Positions 60,757-64,000 of a stretch of DNA of 64,000 nt are shown piece by piece. Both the position numbers and the translations under genes were made by a program. The stretch lies in contig OZ244895.1 in the NCBI GenBank assembly GCA_965221555.1, forward strand, positions 1,984,001 to 2,048,000, in the 5' to 3' direction. The notes beneath the pieces were generated by a model. That model was not told the origin of the DNA and did no database searches. It worked only from the letters and a program-made list of their open reading frames with translations. The number at the start of each line of letters is the position of its first letter. Position 1 is the first letter of the stretch. Origin of the DNA: JAJEAD01 sp965221555 (lineage in GTDB: Bacteria > Pseudomonadota > Gammaproteobacteria > HK1).

Positions 60757-61079
60757 CGGGGTCTTTTCCTCTTGCGCATGCCGCCATCGGGGTCTGGATG
60801 GAGCCGGCATCCTCGGGGCATACGCGATATCGCTGAATCGGTCGGCTCGTCAGGGCGGCGATGCTCGGAACCCGGCCGGCGAAGCGCCGACCACGATCGT
60901 CCGCCGAGTTCGCAGTGTCAGGTACGAATCGGTCCCATTGAGCCGCCCGTATCCGGCAATGTCAAACCGCGGACGGCGTCGGCGCATCGCCCCGTCGACC
61001 TCTCCTCCGGTTGCCACCCGGGAGCCCCTTCGGGAGAATGCGGGCCTCAATTCCTCTTGCCGGGCCTCAAGCGACAATC
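60757..61079. other. Divergent region between the liv-type operon and trpB2
   Basis: 323 bp with no credible gene. It contains the direct repeat at 61041-61070 next to trpB2. No convincing Shine-Dalgarno precedes the trpB2 ATG. Confidence 0.4.
61041..61070. repeat. Direct repeat of CGGGCCTCAA, 20-base period
   Basis: The ten-base unit occurs at 61041-61050 and 61061-61070, just upstream of the trpB2 ATG at 61080. A 20-base period is close to two helical turns. Confidence 0.6.
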
Positions 61080-62450
61080 ATGAGAGACACGAGAAAGTTC
61101 CTTCTGCGCGAAGACCAGATTCCAAACGCCTGGTACAACATCCAGGCCGACTTCCCGAGTCCGCCGGCTCCGGTGCTGCATCCGGGCACGGGTCAGCCCA
61201 TAGGCCCGGACGACCTGGCGCCGCTCTTTCCCATGGCCCTGATCGGCCAGGAGGTGAGCCAGGACCGCGAGGTCGAGATTCCCGAACCGGTGCGCGAGGT
61301 CTACCGGGCATGGCGGCCCACTCCGCTCTATCGCGCCACCGGGCTCGAACGCGACCTCGATACCCCGGCGCGCATCTACTACAAGTACGAAGGCGTGAGC
61401 CCGGTCGGCAGCCACAAGCCGAACACCGCGGTGGCCCAGGCCTTCTACAACAAGGAGGCGGGCATCACGCGCATCGCCACCGAGACCGGAGCCGGCCAGT
61501 GGGGTTCGGCGCTCGCCTACGCGGGATCGCTCTTCGGTCTCGAGATCAAGGTCTACATGGTGCGGGTCAGCTTCGATCAGAAGCCCTATCGCAAGGCGAT
61601 GATGGAGACCTACGGGGCACAGTGCGTGGCGAGCCCGAGCGATCACACCAACTCGGGGCGGGCCATCCTTGCCGCCAACCCCGACAGCACCGGCAGCCTC
61701 GGCATCGCGATCAGCGAGGCGGTGGAGGACGCCGCGCAGCGCGCCGACACGAGCTACGCGCTCGGCAGCGTGCTGAACCACGTGCTGATGCACCAGACCG
61801 TCATCGGTCAGGAGGCGCAGGCCCAGCTCGAGCTTGCCGACGACCGCGCGGACATCGTCGTGGGTTGCACCGGCGGCGGCAGCAATTTCGCCGGAATCGC
61901 CTTCCCCTTCATCGGCGAGAAGCTGCGCGGGGGAGGAGACCTCGACGTGATCGCGGTCGAGCCCTCGGCCTGTCCCACCCTGACCCGGGGCCGCTTCGCC
62001 TACGACTTCGGAGACACCGGCAAGCTCACCCCCCTGGTCAAGATGCATACGCTCGGCTCCGGCTTCGTGCCTTCCGGCTTCCACGCGGGGGGCTTGCGCT
62101 ATCACGGCATGGCGCCGCTCGTCAGCCACGCACAGGACCTCGGACTCATCCGCTCGCAGGCGCACACCCAGACCGCATGCTTCGAAGCGGGGGTGCGTTT
62201 CGCGCGCACCGAGGGCATCGTGCCGGCGCCGGAGGCGAGTCATGCCGTCAAGGCGGTGATCGACGAGGCGCTGCGTTGCAAGGAAGAGGGCGTTTCCCGC
62301 GCGATCCTCTTCAACCTCTGCGGTCACGGCCACTTCGACATGCAGGCCTACACCGACTACTTTGCCGACGCGCTTGCGGACCAGCCCTACGACGAGCAGG
62401 AGCTCGCCATGGCGCTCGCGGGCCTGCCCTCGGTACCGTCGGCGGCCTGA
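61080..62450 (+). CDS. Tryptophan synthase beta chain, TrpB2 type
   Basis: 456 aa PLP enzyme that condenses indole and serine to tryptophan, or acts as an indole-salvage or serine-deaminating paralogue. TrpB2 hallmarks are the long N-terminus (NAWYNIQADFPSPPAPVLHP), RPTPLYRATGLERDL, the PLP lysine K113 in GSHKPNTA, TETGAGQWGSALA, VVGCTGGGSNFAGIAFPF and GLRYHGMAPLVS. No trpA or other trp gene is adjacent, which is common for TrpB2. Confidence 0.92.
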   Translation: MRDTRKFLLREDQIPNAWYNIQADFPSPPAPVLHPGTGQPIGPDDLAPLFPMALIGQEVSQDREVEIPEPVREVYRAWRPTPLYRATGLERDLDTPARIYYKYEGVSPVGSHKPNTAVAQAFYNKEAGITRIATETGAGQWGSALAYAGSLFGLEIKVYMVRVSFDQKPYRKAMMETYGAQCVASPSDHTNSGRAILAANPDSTGSLGIAISEAVEDAAQRADTSYALGSVLNHVLMHQTVIGQEAQAQLELADDRADIVVGCTGGGSNFAGIAFPFIGEKLRGGGDLDVIAVEPSACPTLTRGRFAYDFGDTGKLTPLVKMHTLGSGFVPSGFHAGGLRYHGMAPLVSHAQDLGLIRSQAHTQTACFEAGVRFARTEGIVPAPEASHAVKAVIDEALRCKEEGVSRAILFNLCGHGHFDMQAYTDYFADALADQPYDEQELAMALAGLPSVPSAA

Positions 62451-62464
62451 AGCGAGGATTCCCG

Positions 62465-63103
62465 GTGCCCGGTGCCCTCGACAGGCGCCTGCCCGTCTCG
62501 ATGATCGTGGCGGGCCTTGCGCTTTGCCTGTGGGTCGGGCACGCCCGGGCGCAGAGCACGGAAGGCGACGCTTCTTACGCGGGGTCGGTGGTCTCGGCGT
62601 CTGATGTCGCGGCGACGCTGCGCAACGCCGAACTCACTCGGGAGTTCTACGGCGACGAGGCCCGGGACTGGAATGTGGAGGCCACCATCGATTTTCGCTC
62701 CGGCAAGCTCCACGCCCCCACTCCCACGCGCCACCCCAGGGCGCACGCCGTCACCACTCGGGAGCTGCTTCGGCTCATGGTCGGCCCCGAGCCGCCTCTG
62801 CTCATCGACGTGCTCTCCGAGGCGAGCCATCAGACGGTGACCGGCGCGTGGTGGCTCCGGGGAGCGGGTTTCTCCACCACGAGCAACGACCGGCTGGCGA
62901 TGAAGCTCGAGGAGATGACCCTCGGCAACCGGATGCGCCCGATGGTGTTCTTCTGCTCGGGGGCGCAGTGCTGGGCCTCCTACAACGCGTCGCTGCGGGC
63001 GAGCATGATCGGATACCACAACGTCTACTGGTATCGAGGCGGTCTCAGGGCCTGGAAGGACGCGGGGCTGCCCACGCAGTGGTCGATCGAGAGCGGGTGG
63101 TAG
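62465..63103 (+). CDS. Exported rhodanese-like protein with a CXXXCW motif
   Basis: 212 aa with a signal peptide ending GHARA-QS. The rhodanese-like core has LLIDVLSEASHQTVTGAWWL and the CSGAQCWASYNASLRA segment, then YHNVYWYRGGLRAW. This matches the family named PQQ-dependent catabolism-associated CXXCW motif protein, though no PQQ genes are visible. The GTG at 62465 has GAGGA upstream and starts 15 bases after trpB2. Confidence 0.8.
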   Translation: MPGALDRRLPVSMIVAGLALCLWVGHARAQSTEGDASYAGSVVSASDVAATLRNAELTREFYGDEARDWNVEATIDFRSGKLHAPTPTRHPRAHAVTTRELLRLMVGPEPPLLIDVLSEASHQTVTGAWWLRGAGFSTTSNDRLAMKLEEMTLGNRMRPMVFFCSGAQCWASYNASLRASMIGYHNVYWYRGGLRAWKDAGLPTQWSIESGW

Positions 63104-63422
63104 CGCTTTCCCGATAGCGCCGCCGGTCCCGCGGCCCTCTCCTGGCGCCTGCTCCCGACTGGGGCGGGTCGACGCAACCGGCGGTGGCGCTCCCGGCGGC
63201 GCAAGCTCCGGGACCCGAATCGTCACCCCGTCGAGCGATACCGGCCGGCCGGCGGCCCGGTCGGCTCTCTTCTCTATTCCGGGCGCGGCGGTCCGGGTCG
63301 AGAGTGCACCGGTCCACGGCTATGCCGCCGCATCCGCCGGAATGGGTGGGCTTGTTTTTGCCTTCCTCTGCCGTCAAGCTAGCGCGCCGCGTGGGGAGGG
63401 GCCCCAAGCCCGAGAGCGAGGG
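63104..63422. other. Intergenic region before the glutamine amidotransferase gene
   Basis: 319 bp without a credible gene. A T-run (TTGTTTTTGCC) lies near 63352 and may be part of a promoter or terminator. Confidence 0.35.
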
Positions 63423-64000
63423 ATGCGGGGAGAGATTCCGGGTTGCCGTGGGCGGGCCTTGCTGGTCAAGCACTCGAGTTCCCGAGACGACAGGATCAAG
63501 CGCCAGCTCGTCGAGCGTGGCGTTCACATCACCTGGGCGTGCCCGACGGACGGAGACCCGTTGCCGCCCGGTGACGGGCGCTACGATCTGGTGGTGGTCT
63601 ACGGCGGCCCACAGAGCGCAAACGACGACACGCCCTGGTTGCGGGCGGAGCGAACGTGGATCCGCCACTGGGTGGAGGGCGGCGGCCTCTTCCTCGGCCT
63701 GTGCCTCGGGGCACAGCTGCTCGCCAGCGCCTTCGGCGCTCCGGTGCGTGCGCATCCGCGGGGCAGGCACGAGGTGGGATACCGGCGCATCTACCCGACC
63801 GTCGATGGCGCCGACATGTTCCCGCCGGAGATCTTCGTCTACCAGTGGCACACCGAAGGCTTCGAGATTCCACCGGGCGGGGTGCTCCTTGCCCGGGGCG
63901 AGACCTTCCCGAACCAGGCCTTCCGCTATGGTGAGCGTGCCTACGGGTTGCAGTTCCACCCCGAAGTGGACGCGGAAGCCGTGAGTTCCTGGTCGGAGCC
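63423..64000 (+). CDS. Class I glutamine amidotransferase (partial, C-terminus off the window)
   Basis: The frame is open from ATG 63423 to the window end (192 full codons, no stop). The GATase triad is visible: nucleophile C94 in GLFLGLCLGAQLLAS, and the His/Glu of LQFHPEVD near the end. DLVVVYGGPQSANDD precedes the nucleophile. It resembles GMP-synthase-like stand-alone amidotransferases that hydrolyse glutamine or gamma-glutamyl compounds. GAGCGAGG lies just upstream of the ATG. Confidence 0.82.
   Translation, partial: MRGEIPGCRGRALLVKHSSSRDDRIKRQLVERGVHITWACPTDGDPLPPGDGRYDLVVVYGGPQSANDDTPWLRAERTWIRHWVEGGGLFLGLCLGAQLLASAFGAPVRAHPRGRHEVGYRRIYPTVDGADMFPPEIFVYQWHTEGFEIPPGGVLLARGETFPNQAFRYGERAYGLQFHPEVDAEAVSSWSE

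Noticed and set aside
60335..63103. Long 922-codon plus-strand frame ending in the rhodanese-like gene
   Set aside because: The first 700 or so codons are out of frame with livK and trpB2. A signal peptide and ribosome site at 62465 mark the real start.

Overview
The window looks like chromosome of a high-GC gammaproteobacterium, probably free-living or host-associated and aerobic. The evidence is the order pheS-pheT-ihfA-merR-tRNA-Pro, an infC-rpmI-rplT block, three tRNA genes with encoded CCA, and a mostly GC-rich sequence with many GTG/TTG starts. The exact lineage is inference. The left edge (1 to about 2,250) is clearly more AT-rich and carries the N-terminal part of a secreted Calx-beta-like repeat protein that runs off the window.

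Layout. 2.3-9.4 kb: a glutathione S-transferase, then UDP-sugar genes (ugd, galU), a 2-oxoglutarate oxygenase, a class V aminotransferase and an FAD oxidoreductase. 9.7-20.6 kb: housekeeping genes (tRNA-Asn, aspartate aminotransferase, uvrB, tRNA-Val, a CHAD protein, infC with a rare ATC start, rpmI, rplT, pheST, ihfA, merR, tRNA-Pro). 20.6-26.9 kb: a luciferase-like oxidoreductase, a Sel1-repeat protein and a three-gene 2-aminoethylphosphonate-type ABC transporter. 27.0-33.3 kb: a methylenetetrahydrofolate reductase-like gene divergent from the heterotetrameric sarcosine oxidase operon soxBDAG. 33.6-36.9 kb: a TRAP transporter. 37.2-39.9 kb: a STAS protein, an isolated salicylate synthase and a short-chain dehydrogenase. 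40.1-48.9 kb: folC and folD divergent from a tight corrinoid-methyl-transfer operon. 49.0-56.1 kb: a GlcD-like oxidase, a GlxA/GbdR-type regulator, a glycerophosphodiesterase, a choline-dehydrogenase-like GMC enzyme and a class IV aminotransferase. 56.2-60.8 kb: a complete branched-chain/amide-type ABC transporter (livKHMGF order). 61.1-64 kb: trpB2, a CXXXCW rhodanese-like protein and a partial glutamine amidotransferase.

A theme links 27-55 kb. A choline dehydrogenase-like enzyme, a GbdR-like regulator, a corrinoid protein with its methyltetrahydrofolate methyltransferase and reductive activator, two related MTHFR-like enzymes, FolD/FolC and sarcosine oxidase together could strip methyl groups from choline, betaine or sarcosine and feed them into the folate pool. 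The substrate-specific methyltransferase (MttB/MtgB type) that should load the corrinoid protein is not in the window, so the true substrate is open.

The most unusual non-coding signal is a family of dispersed, partly palindromic intergenic repeats sharing a core like CACCGATTTTCGG. Copies lie mostly between convergent gene ends from about 26.9 to 53.2 kb. Two composite copies (50346-50496 and 53016-53191) are in opposite orientation and bracket the regulator and phosphodiesterase genes.
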